Below are positions 1-6,058 of a stretch of DNA of 15,383 nucleotides, piece by piece. The position numbers and the translations under genes are program-made. The notes below the pieces were generated by a model that saw only the letters and a list, made by a program, of their open reading frames with translations, did no database searches and was not told the origin of the DNA. Source of the DNA: Candidatus Woesearchaeota archaeon (GTDB taxonomy: Archaea; Nanobdellota; Nanobdellia; Woesearchaeales; JACQNA01). The first letter of the stretch is position 1; the number at the start of each line of letters is the position of its first letter. The stretch is taken from positions 1-15,383 of the forward strand of contig JACQNA010000073.1 of assembly GCA_016203335.1 (NCBI GenBank), written 5' to 3'.

Positions 1-42
1 CAAAACCTGAAGGTTTATAAATCCCTGTCCCTTTTTTCTTTC

Positions 43-50
43 TATATAAT
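43..50 (+). promoter_or_regulatory. TATA box of the TRAM gene
   Basis: TATATAAT lies with its centre about 28 bases before ATG 75. That spacing predicts transcription starting at or next to the start codon. A second TATA-like word, TTTATAAA at 14-21, lies further up and could serve a longer leader that includes the GGGTGA at 61-66. Confidence 0.55.
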
Positions 51-74
51 AAAATATTGTGGGTGAAAAAGACT

Positions 75-407
75 ATGGAAAGATTCGGAAGAATGGAAGT
101 GCCAGTAAAGGAAGGCGATGAGCTGGACGTTGAGATTGAGGCAATGGGAGAAAAAGGGGACGGCATTGCAAAGAAAGACGGTTTTGTCCTGTTTGTCCCA
201 GGGACCAGCACCGGAGAGCGTGTCCACATTCGCGTTACCCGGGTATTGAAGCGAGTCGGGTTTGCCGAAGTGGTCAGAGGCGAATCAGCACCAAAGCAGG
301 CAGAGAAGCGCGACCAGGAAGAGGACAAAGAAGAAGGCGAGGAAGATCAGCCTGAAGAGGAAGCCTCGGACAGCGAAGACTTTGGTGAAGGGGAACAGAA
401 CGAATAA
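75..407 (+). CDS. Stand-alone TRAM domain protein with acidic tail
   Basis: The 110-residue protein has one TRAM domain at about residues 10-68, with the usual pattern of a GDELDVEIE strand, a GEKGDGIAKKDGFVLFVPG core and a closing FAEVV strand. TRAM is a small beta-barrel that binds RNA; single-domain archaeal TRAM proteins are thought to act as RNA chaperones or in tRNA/rRNA metabolism, in the cytoplasm. Residues 69-110 form a tail made almost wholly of Glu, Asp and Lys, probably disordered. ATG 75 was chosen over the upstream in-frame TTG 57 and GTG 63 because a TATA box sits at leaderless spacing and GGGTGA (61-66) is at ribosome-binding distance. The next gene has its own promoter, so this gene is probably monocistronic. 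The family is confident; the RNA target is unknown. Confidence 0.87.
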   Translation: MERFGRMEVPVKEGDELDVEIEAMGEKGDGIAKKDGFVLFVPGTSTGERVHIRVTRVLKRVGFAEVVRGESAPKQAEKRDQEEDKEEGEEDQPEEEASDSEDFGEGEQNE

Positions 408-427
408 GCGTTCTTTGTGTCACAACG

Positions 428-435
428 TTTTTAAA
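428..435 (+). promoter_or_regulatory. TATA box of the ThpR-HAD operon
   Basis: TTTTTAAA is centred 27 bases before ATG 458, inside the 50-base gap after the TRAM gene. This predicts a leaderless transcript. The T-run in the box could also serve as the 3' end signal of the TRAM transcript. Confidence 0.6.
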
Positions 436-457
436 TGCAGGGCGCTGCAAGGCGCTT

Positions 458-979
458 ATGCGCATTTTTATTGCGATTCATCCTCCAGAAGAACTCAATG
501 AGGTATTCCGCAGGCTGCAGAGGGCATTGCCGCATGCAGGCCTGAGTTTCCCCAAGACATTTCATCTCACGCTGAAATTCCTTGGCGAAGTGCCGGAAAA
601 GGATGTTGCCGCTGTCCGGAAGGCATTGCAGGGCATTGCCGTTGTTCCATTCTCCCTGACAACCAGCGGAATCGGGGTATTCCCGAACGAGTCATTTATT
701 AAAGTGGTATATGTGGGCATTAAGGGGGAAGGCATCAGGCAGCTCCAGAAATCTGTTGATGCTGCATTGAAAGGCATCGGCTTTCCTTCCGAGAAAGAGT
801 TCTCTCCCCATATCACGATTGCGCGGGTGAAGGTTTTGCAGGACAAGCATGAGTTTGCCAAGGCAATAAAAGCAATACCCAGAGAAGACCATGCTTTTGC
901 TGTCCATGCCATCAGCCTGATGAAGAGCACCCTGGCAAAGGGAGGCGCTGTCCATGAGCAGCTGGAGGAGTACGCATGA
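458..979 (+). CDS. thpR: RNA 2',3'-cyclic phosphodiesterase (2'-5' RNA ligase family)
   Basis: The 173-residue protein belongs to the 2H phosphoesterase superfamily and has both catalytic HxTx motifs: HLTL at residues 36-39 and HITI at 118-121. The family landmarks around them are also present: MRIFIAI at the N terminus, FLGEV after the first motif, GVFPN near 73-77 and FSPHITIARVK at the second. Family members hydrolyse RNA 2',3'-cyclic phosphates to 2'-phosphates and show reversible 2'-5' ligation in vitro; they act in RNA or tRNA end metabolism in the cytoplasm. Length is normal for ThpR (about 170-190). The start is fixed by the TATA box 27 bases upstream and by the conserved N-terminal strand. 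Its TGA overlaps the ATG of the following HAD gene, so the two are co-transcribed. The link between them is not obvious. Confidence 0.93.
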   Translation: MRIFIAIHPPEELNEVFRRLQRALPHAGLSFPKTFHLTLKFLGEVPEKDVAAVRKALQGIAVVPFSLTTSGIGVFPNESFIKVVYVGIKGEGIRQLQKSVDAALKGIGFPSEKEFSPHITIARVKVLQDKHEFAKAIKAIPREDHAFAVHAISLMKSTLAKGGAVHEQLEEYA

Positions 980-1581
980 TAAAGGCAATTATCTTTGATC
1001 TCTGGAGCACGATGCTGGCAAAGGGGGTGAGCCTCTCCGGCAGCATGCACACCAGGTTCCATGTCCCAAAATATCCCGGATTTGTGAAAGAGTATGAGCG
1101 CGCTATCCAGCTGAAGAAGTGGAAAAGCAGGGAAGCAGAGGCAAGAGCATTGCTGCATCAGTTTAGGGTTCCGGAAACAGCAAAGAACATTGCTTATGTT
1201 GTTGCAATGATTAAGAAAGCGGTCCGCACCGCCAAGCCAAACCGGGGAATGCCTGCGCTCCTCCGGCAGCTGCACCGGAACTACCGCCTCGGCCTGCTCT
1301 CAAACACCAGCTACTGGGAGCGGGATGTGGTGGCAAAGACCGGCATCAAGGGGTATTTTGATGCGCTCGTATTCTCATTTGCCATTCGCAGCTTAAAGCC
1401 AGCAGCAAGACCGTATCAAACAGCAATGAAGCAGCTCGGTGCCAAGCCCGCAGAATGCCTGTTTATAGATGATACCCTGGAGAACGTCATCGCCGCGCGA
1501 AAGCTCGGCATGCAGGGAATCTGGTATCAGAATACTGTACAGCTCAAACGCGAGCTGAGAAAACGCCAGACGATAGCATAA
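976..1581 (+). CDS. HAD-superfamily hydrolase
   Basis: The 201-residue protein shows the HAD motifs in order: motif I FDLWST with nucleophile Asp8, motif II LLSNTS (Ser109-Asn110), motif III Lys141 in SLKPAARPY, and motif IV FIDDTLENVIAARKLG (Asp165-Asp166). An alpha-helical cap lies between about residues 15 and 90. Most phosphatases of the superfamily have DxD in motif I, with the second Asp as acid-base. Here that position is Trp10, as in the FDLWxT subgroup; haloacid dehalogenases also lack the second Asp (FDAYGT). The substrate cannot be assigned from sequence. The gene overlaps thpR by ATGA (976-979), so translation is likely coupled. It is followed by a T-run at 1584-1588. Confidence 0.85.
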   Translation: MIKAIIFDLWSTMLAKGVSLSGSMHTRFHVPKYPGFVKEYERAIQLKKWKSREAEARALLHQFRVPETAKNIAYVVAMIKKAVRTAKPNRGMPALLRQLHRNYRLGLLSNTSYWERDVVAKTGIKGYFDALVFSFAIRSLKPAARPYQTAMKQLGAKPAECLFIDDTLENVIAARKLGMQGIWYQNTVQLKRELRKRQTIA

Positions 1582-1583
1582 GC

Positions 1584-1590
1584 TTTTTAA
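1584..1590 (+). terminator. Possible T-rich transcript end after the HAD gene
   Basis: TTTTTAA lies two bases after the HAD stop codon. Archaeal termination uses short T-runs without a required stem, so this is a plausible 3' end for the thpR-HAD transcript. A single five-base run is weak evidence. Confidence 0.25.
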
Positions 1591-1663
1591 ACACAAGAGG
1601 TATTCCCTTTATCATTGCCCAGCATTGTCCAAATGATAATGCGCAGCTGCGGGCGAGAGTATG

Positions 1664-1691
1664 CAGTATACGTTCTTATACTGGTATACTG
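1664..1691 (+). promoter_or_regulatory. Inverted repeat with alternative pairings and TATA-like words in the uS2 leader
   Basis: CAGTATAC (1664-1671) is exactly complementary to GTATACTG (1684-1691) across a 12-base spacer. Its first seven bases can instead pair with TATACTG at 1677-1683 across a 6-base loop, so two exclusive hairpins are possible. The repeats also contain the only TATA-like words before uS2. A box centred near 1688 would start transcription around 1715, leaving a short leader of about seven bases. The element could therefore be an operator for a dimeric regulator, a promoter, or an RNA leader. Sequence alone does not decide. Confidence 0.4.
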
Positions 1692-1721
1692 AATACATTA
1701 ACAATGTGATAATAACGAGCC

Positions 1722-2318
1722 ATGACCAAAGAGCTATTAGTGCCGACTGAGCAGTACCTGAAGGCAGGAATCCATATCGGGACGAAATTCAAGACCAGGT
1801 ACATGGAGCAGTTTATCTACAAGACGCGCCCGGATGGGCTGACTATCCTCAATCTGCAGAAGATTGATGAGCGGATACGGACAGCTGCCTCCTTCCTCTC
1901 CCAGTATGCTCCGGAAGACATCATGGTGGTGAGCAGGCGGGAGAACGGCTGGAAGGCAGTGAGGGCATTCGGCAAGGCAACAGGAATCCGCGTGATTGCC
2001 GGCAGGTATCCCCCAGGCATGCTCACCAATCCTGTGCTGGAGATCTACACTGAAGTCAAGATTGTCATGGTGACAGATGCCTGGCCGGACCGCAATATCA
2101 TCAATGACGCATTGAAAGTCGGCGCTCCGGTGATTGCGCTCTGCGACACCAACAACCAGTCCAACAACATCGACCTGGTGGTGCCCTGCAACAACAAGGG
2201 AAAGAAGTCCATCGGCCTGCTCTTCTGGATACTCGCGCGGGAATTTCTCAAGAAGAAGGGCGTTATCGCAAAAGACGAGGAGTTCACCATCCCCTTAGAG
2301 GATTTTGTGGAAGAGTAG
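1722..2318 (+). CDS. rps2: 30S ribosomal protein uS2
   Basis: The 198-residue protein is a full-length archaeal uS2, near the usual 200-230. It is a small-subunit protein bound at the head-body junction. Recognisable blocks are YLKAGIHIGTKFKTR near residue 13, MEQFIYKTRPDGLTILNLQKIDERIRTAA at about 28-57, GRYPPGMLTNP near 93, APVIALCDTNNQSNNIDLVVPCNNKG at about 135-160, and the final IGLLFWILAREFLKKKG helix. The usual EPEVVxVTDP block reads EVKIVMVTDAWPD, a modest divergence. Upstream lies a 140-base gap with inverted repeats and no strong ribosome binding site. In many archaea uS2 sits with rpoN, rpoK, eno and rpl13/rps9; here it is separate from them. Its TAG stop abuts the radB stop on the other strand. 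Confidence 0.96.
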   Translation: MTKELLVPTEQYLKAGIHIGTKFKTRYMEQFIYKTRPDGLTILNLQKIDERIRTAASFLSQYAPEDIMVVSRRENGWKAVRAFGKATGIRVIAGRYPPGMLTNPVLEIYTEVKIVMVTDAWPDRNIINDALKVGAPVIALCDTNNQSNNIDLVVPCNNKGKKSIGLLFWILAREFLKKKGVIAKDEEFTIPLEDFVEE

Positions 2319-2324
2319 CTACTC
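2313..2324. repeat. 12-base palindrome joining two convergent stop codons
   Basis: GAGTAGCTACTC is a perfect palindrome. Its left half carries the uS2 stop (TAG, 2316-2318) and its right half the radB stop (CTA, 2319-2321), with no base between them. Both proteins consequently end in Glu. The two transcripts must overlap at their 3' ends, because no separate terminator can fit. Confidence 0.8.
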
Positions 2325-3002
2325 AACAACTATCTCAAACCCGGTTTCCACAATCACAAAATCAGCAGCAGTATCCTCAGCCAGCGAGCGGTGCTTCCGC
2401 AGGATGGCTGCCCTCCTTCCCTTTCGGAACTTCTTGAGCTCAATCAGGCATTTGCTCCCGTATTTCAAGAGGTCCCCACCCACCATCCGGATGTTCTCCT
2501 TGTTCTCAAAGTCAGCGTAGACCTGGTTCGTGACCAGGACAGGGATGTGCAGCTTCCGCGCAATCTCCGTGAGGTAGCCCAGCTGCAGCCCAAGCTCCTT
2601 ATTCACTTCATAAATGTCTTCGGTCTTCCCGATCTCCAGGCGGTAGAGCATCGAGATGGAATCCACAATGATGAGCCCGACATTCTCCGCAGTGAGCTCC
2701 CGCAGCTTCTGAAAGCTGTCCTTCTGCTCATCAAAGGTGAGCGGCCGGAGAAAGATCATCTTGTCGAGGATGCCGAGGTATTCAGGGGCAAGCTGCTGCA
2801 GCCGGAGCACGGAAAATGAGTTATCCGTATCAATGTAAATCACTTTTTTGCCGGATCGGGCAACACCGATCGCGCAGAGCAGGCACACATTGGTCTTGCC
2901 GCTGCCCGCCGGCCCGTAAATAGTGGTGATAACATCAGCCTCAAACCCGCCGCTCAGCAGCTGGTCAAACACCGTATTTCCGGAAGTGATCTTAGTGGAC
3001 AT
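2319..3002 (-). CDS. radB: DNA repair and recombination protein RadB
   Basis: The 227-residue protein is a RecA/RadA-fold ATPase without the N-terminal helix-hairpin-helix domain of RadA, which defines archaeal RadB (usual length 220-240). It starts with STKITSGNTVFDQLLSGGFE, then Walker A GPAGSGKT (residues 30-37), a YIDTD strand near 56-60, Walker B LIIVDSI (110-116), and loop 2 VTNQVY (158-163). RadB is a recombinase paralogue that helps RadA in double-strand break repair and binds Holliday-junction factors in some species. The reading frame continues upstream to 3155, but ATG 3002 is chosen because family proteins start here and a TATA box lies 27 bases before it. It is transcribed divergently from the glycosylation cluster across 82 bases. 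Confidence 0.95.
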   Translation of the reverse strand: MSTKITSGNTVFDQLLSGGFEADVITTIYGPAGSGKTNVCLLCAIGVARSGKKVIYIDTDNSFSVLRLQQLAPEYLGILDKMIFLRPLTFDEQKDSFQKLRELTAENVGLIIVDSISMLYRLEIGKTEDIYEVNKELGLQLGYLTEIARKLHIPVLVTNQVYADFENKENIRMVGGDLLKYGSKCLIELKKFRKGRRAAILRKHRSLAEDTAADFVIVETGFEIVVE

Positions 3003-3024
3003 GAAGGGTGTAAAGTGGGAACAG

Positions 3025-3033
3025 TTTAAAAAA
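3025..3033 (-). promoter_or_regulatory. TATA box of radB
   Basis: On the minus strand this reads TTTTTTAAA, centred 27 bases before ATG 3002, predicting a leaderless radB mRNA. It lies 22 bases from the box of the divergent gene, so the two promoters nearly touch. Confidence 0.6.
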
Positions 3034-3054
3034 CTTCCCGGGAAAATCGTGAGG

Positions 3055-3062
3055 TTTTTATA
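3055..3062 (+). promoter_or_regulatory. TATA box of the glycosylation cluster
   Basis: TTTTTATA is centred 26-27 bases before ATG 3085, predicting a leaderless first gene. It supports that start over an in-frame ATG at 3001, which would place both TATA boxes inside coding sequence. Confidence 0.62.
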
Positions 3063-3084
3063 CCCAGCAGTACGATGCCGTGCT

Positions 3085-4569
3085 ATGCGACTCAAGGGGG
3101 AATTGGCTGTGTGCCTGCTGATATTTCTCGGAATAGCTGCAGCGCGAATCTTCATGGCGTTCCAGGCAGAGGGGTTCAGCGACGATCATGCCTATGCCGT
3201 CCTCCGCCAGGTCGAGCATATCTCAGAGACAGGGAGACTAATCGGATACGATGAATTGAGCTACGGCGGCAGGGAACGGGTAACTGCCCCCTTATTTCCG
3301 TACCTCCTGGCTGCATTCAACCTGTTCCTGCCATTGGAGCTCGTTGCCAAGATAGTCCCGAACCTGCTGGCAGCAGCCCTGAGCATTATCATGTTTTACC
3401 TGGCAAAGCAAATCTCAGGCTCGCTGAAGATCATGGCGCTCAGCGCAATAGTGGTAGGCTCCATCCCCATATTCGTCGCCAAGACCGTGAATGCCGTCTC
3501 GGTCTACACCCTAGTGCTCCCGCTTATCTTTTTTATGATCTACTGCCTGCTGCGCATGGAGCAGAGGAGGTTTATCGGCTATTTTATGATCGCGGCATTT
3601 GCGCTGGCGCTCACCAGCCCTGCCGGATTTGTGGTGGTGCTCGGGCTCATCTTTTATCTCATTCTCGTCCGCCTGGAAAAGCTTGATCTCACCCGGCAGG
3701 AGACAGAGCTGATCCTGTTCATTGTCGTGCTGATGGCGGCAACCGAGTTCATTATCTACCGGAAGGCGCTGGCGCTGCACAGCTATGCAGTGATATGGCA
3801 GAATGTGCCGTTCGCTCTCCTTGCCGAATATTTCCCCGGCATCAATCTGCTTCAGGCAATCTATCAAATCGGGATTATTCCGTTCCTCGGCGGGGTGTAC
3901 ATCATCCACCGGAGATTGGCCAGCAAGAAAGGGAAATTTGCCTACCTTATGATGAGCTTTGCCCTTGCAGTAGGCATGCTGCTCTGGTTCAGCCTGATCC
4001 AGCTTGAGGCAGGGCTGCTCCTTCTGGGCAGCATCCTGGCAGCGCTCTGCATTGAGTTCTTCTCCGCGTTCATGCGGTATCTTGAGCGGACAAAAGTAGA
4101 TGCGTACAAGGACTGGGTTCTGGCAGGGTTGGGCATCATCGTCATCATCACCTCAGGCATGCCCGCGCTTGCCTTTGCAGGAGAAGAGCTCGAGCAGGCG
4201 CCTTCCCGGGGTGAAATTGCAGCATTGGAGTTTTTAGGGACGCAGCCGCAGGGAGTTGTCCTGGCAACAGTCAGGGAAGGCAACCGCATTGCCAGCATCG
4301 CGCGGAAAAAGAATGTCATTGATGACGATTTCCTGCTGGTCCGGGACAGCAGGGACAGGATCCAGGACACGAGATTTGTCTTCACCACGTTCTCAGAGAC
4401 CGGGGCATTGGAGCTGCTCCAGAAATATGATGTAAAATATATCTACATTTCTCCGCGCGCAAAGGAAAGGTATGGAATCATGAAGCTCGCATACTTGAAT
4501 GAGGAATGCTTTGAGAAGATATACGACGCAGAGGTACAGATATACCGGGTGAGGTGCACGCTCGAATGA
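3085..4569 (+). CDS. GT-C/STT3-like polytopic membrane glycosyltransferase
   Basis: This 494-residue protein has a first membrane helix at about residues 8-26, then an extracytoplasmic loop with the acidic pair Asp33-Asp34-His35 and the block GYDELSYGGRE (54-64). Many hydrophobic segments follow up to about 365, then a soluble domain (about 367-494) ending in a YDVKYIYIS...IYRV pattern. An acidic motif in the first outer loop, followed by many helices and an outside C-terminal domain, is the plan of GT-C enzymes such as STT3/AglB and PMT, which use polyprenyl-phosphate-linked donors. The WWDYG motif of oligosaccharyltransferases is not present, so it is more likely a lipid-phosphate-sugar-dependent transferase than AglB itself. 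It is the first gene of the cluster and a distant tandem paralogue of the next, which it overlaps by ATGA. Donor and acceptor are unknown. Confidence 0.75.
   Translation: MRLKGELAVCLLIFLGIAAARIFMAFQAEGFSDDHAYAVLRQVEHISETGRLIGYDELSYGGRERVTAPLFPYLLAAFNLFLPLELVAKIVPNLLAAALSIIMFYLAKQISGSLKIMALSAIVVGSIPIFVAKTVNAVSVYTLVLPLIFFMIYCLLRMEQRRFIGYFMIAAFALALTSPAGFVVVLGLIFYLILVRLEKLDLTRQETELILFIVVLMAATEFIIYRKALALHSYAVIWQNVPFALLAEYFPGINLLQAIYQIGIIPFLGGVYIIHRRLASKKGKFAYLMMSFALAVGMLLWFSLIQLEAGLLLLGSILAALCIEFFSAFMRYLERTKVDAYKDWVLAGLGIIVIITSGMPALAFAGEELEQAPSRGEIAALEFLGTQPQGVVLATVREGNRIASIARKKNVIDDDFLLVRDSRDRIQDTRFVFTTFSETGALELLQKYDVKYIYISPRAKERYGIMKLAYLNEECFEKIYDAEVQIYRVRCTLE
4548..4556 (+). promoter_or_regulatory. 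Ribosome binding site deciding the start of the second GT-C gene
   Basis: GGTGAGGTG precedes ATG 4566 by nine bases and matches the archaeal GGTGA consensus. It argues for ATG 4566 over the in-frame GTG 4554, which lies inside this site. Confidence 0.6.
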
Positions 4570-5975
4570 ACACCAGCAGCCCGGCGTTCCTGAAATGGAT
4601 AGTGATTGCTGCACTGGGCATACTGCTCACGCCAGGCATCATCCGGCTTGCGGACAGGAGCGATGTCTTGTTGGGTGAGGAAGCATATTACCATGTGCGG
4701 ATGGCGCAGGAGATTGCCGCAGGGAACATCCCAGAATATGATGAAATGAGTTACGGGGGAAGGCCGTATCTCTTTAATCCATATCACCTCATGCTGGCCC
4801 TGCTCCTGCCGCTTGGCATGCCGGTTGCTGCATTTTTCCTGCCGCTCGTGCTCGGCATGATCACGCTCCTGTGCATCTCCCGGATCGGCAGGCTGCTCGG
4901 GATGGAGCGGAGCATGGTGTATGGCGCGATGCTGCTCCTGATCATCTCGCCGGTGTTTATCAGCACATTCTCAACAGTGAATCCGGCAAGTGCGTTCATC
5001 GCAATCGTTGCACTGGCATTCCTTCTGTTCTTGGGCAGAGGAAAGCTGCAGTTTATGTTTGCGCTGCTGCTTTTTTCTGTTGCAGTCTTCTTCGGCCTGC
5101 TGGAAGGGCTGCTAATCATCATGCTCATACTGGGCTATTACCTCTGGAAGAATGACCGGAGATGCTTTGTGGTGATGCTGCTCATAGCGGCAATCGCGGC
5201 GATTTATGATATCAGCAGCGCAGTAACATTGGGCATCCCGCAGCTTCCCCCAAAAGAGGCCTCGGCAGGCATTATCAGCGAGCTTGGGCAGGCAGGAGGG
5301 GTATCCCTCTTCCTCTTGCTGCTTGCAGGCATTGGCATTATTATCACCTGGCGGGAAAAATCCAGGCTCTGGCCAATATATGTAGCAATTATCCTGCTTC
5401 TGGCAACGCCGCATATCAACCGGGCAAGCAGCGCGTACTTACTGTTCTTCCTGGTCATTTTTGCGGCAAAGGCGTACAACACCATTGTTCATATGCGGTG
5501 GGAAGCGCCAGTAGTCAGGAAAGCAACCATCACCATGATTGCCATTGGCCTGGTATTTGCAGCCGGGCTGTATCTGGCGAACGCGCAGCAGCACATCCAG
5601 AAGGAGGTGAAACAGGTGCTGGTCCAGGCGCAGGGCCTGCCCGGAGACACCATCCTCTCGCATGGGCGCTACGGATTTATCATTGAGGAGGTTGCCCGGA
5701 AAAAGACAGTGCTGGACAGCAATTGGGCATACGCACCAAACCTCAGGCAGCGGCTTGATGATGTAAACCAGACATTGATGAGCAGGAACCTGGTGCAGGT
5801 GAAGAAAAATCTTGCAAAGTATGATGTTGATTATATTCTGATCACTCCCCAGATGCGCCAGGGGCTGGTCTGGAACAGGGAGAAGCAGGGGCTCCTCTTC
5901 CTGCTACGGAACAACGAAACGTTTAAGAAGGTTTATCAGGCTGATGGTGTGGAGTTATGGGAAGTAATCCCGTAG
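4566..5975 (+). CDS. GT-C/STT3-like polytopic membrane glycosyltransferase, second copy
   Basis: The 469-residue protein repeats its neighbour's plan: an N-terminal helix (about 10-27), an outer loop with LLGEEAYYHVR (Glu38-Glu39, Tyr40, Tyr41, His42, Arg44) and YDEMSYGGRPYLFNPYHL (about 58-74), a long hydrophobic middle, and a soluble C-terminal domain from about 339 ending in YDVDYILITP...VELWEV. The YYHxR plus YDxxSYGGRP combination is typical of archaeal STT3-like GT-C proteins, where the acidic residues help bind the metal or lipid-phosphate sugar. No WWDYG motif is seen. Both copies share YDExSYGGR but have diverged elsewhere, so they probably have different substrates. The start is set by the ATGA overlap and the ribosome binding site above. 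A GT39-like or other GT-C assignment is possible. Confidence 0.77.
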   Translation: MNTSSPAFLKWIVIAALGILLTPGIIRLADRSDVLLGEEAYYHVRMAQEIAAGNIPEYDEMSYGGRPYLFNPYHLMLALLLPLGMPVAAFFLPLVLGMITLLCISRIGRLLGMERSMVYGAMLLLIISPVFISTFSTVNPASAFIAIVALAFLLFLGRGKLQFMFALLLFSVAVFFGLLEGLLIIMLILGYYLWKNDRRCFVVMLLIAAIAAIYDISSAVTLGIPQLPPKEASAGIISELGQAGGVSLFLLLLAGIGIIITWREKSRLWPIYVAIILLLATPHINRASSAYLLFFLVIFAAKAYNTIVHMRWEAPVVRKATITMIAIGLVFAAGLYLANAQQHIQKEVKQVLVQAQGLPGDTILSHGRYGFIIEEVARKKTVLDSNWAYAPNLRQRLDDVNQTLMSRNLVQVKKNLAKYDVDYILITPQMRQGLVWNREKQGLLFLLRNNETFKKVYQADGVELWEVIP

Positions 5976-6016
5976 TTTGCCATAGGTCAAGAATACGCGA
6001 GGCACTGAAGAGTACG

Positions 6017-6034
6017 GCGTGCTCTTGAGCATGC
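6017..6034 (+). repeat. Hairpin upstream of the first GT2 gene
   Basis: GCGTGCT and AGCATGC can form a seven-pair stem with one G-U pair around a CUUG tetraloop, a stable loop type. It overlaps the 10-base palindrome GAGCATGCTC (6027-6036) and lies in the 83-base gap between the second GT-C gene and the GT2 gene. No good TATA box is seen in the gap. The hairpin may mark an RNA processing point or mRNA end within the cluster. Confidence 0.4.
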
Positions 6035-6058
6035 TCAGGGCGCACAAAGAGGAAACAG

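Noticed and set aside
57..74. TTG/GTG extension of the TRAM gene
   Set aside because: ATG 75 has a TATA box at leaderless spacing and GGGTGA at ribosome-binding distance; the extension would cover that site.
562..1275. 237-codon minus-strand frame opposite thpR and the HAD gene
   Set aside because: Cys/Ser/Pro-rich low-quality translation spanning two real genes on the other strand.
3001..3084. In-frame ATG 3001 as start of the first GT-C gene
   Set aside because: It would put both divergent TATA boxes inside coding sequence and overlap the radB start; the added residues precede the natural N-terminal membrane helix.
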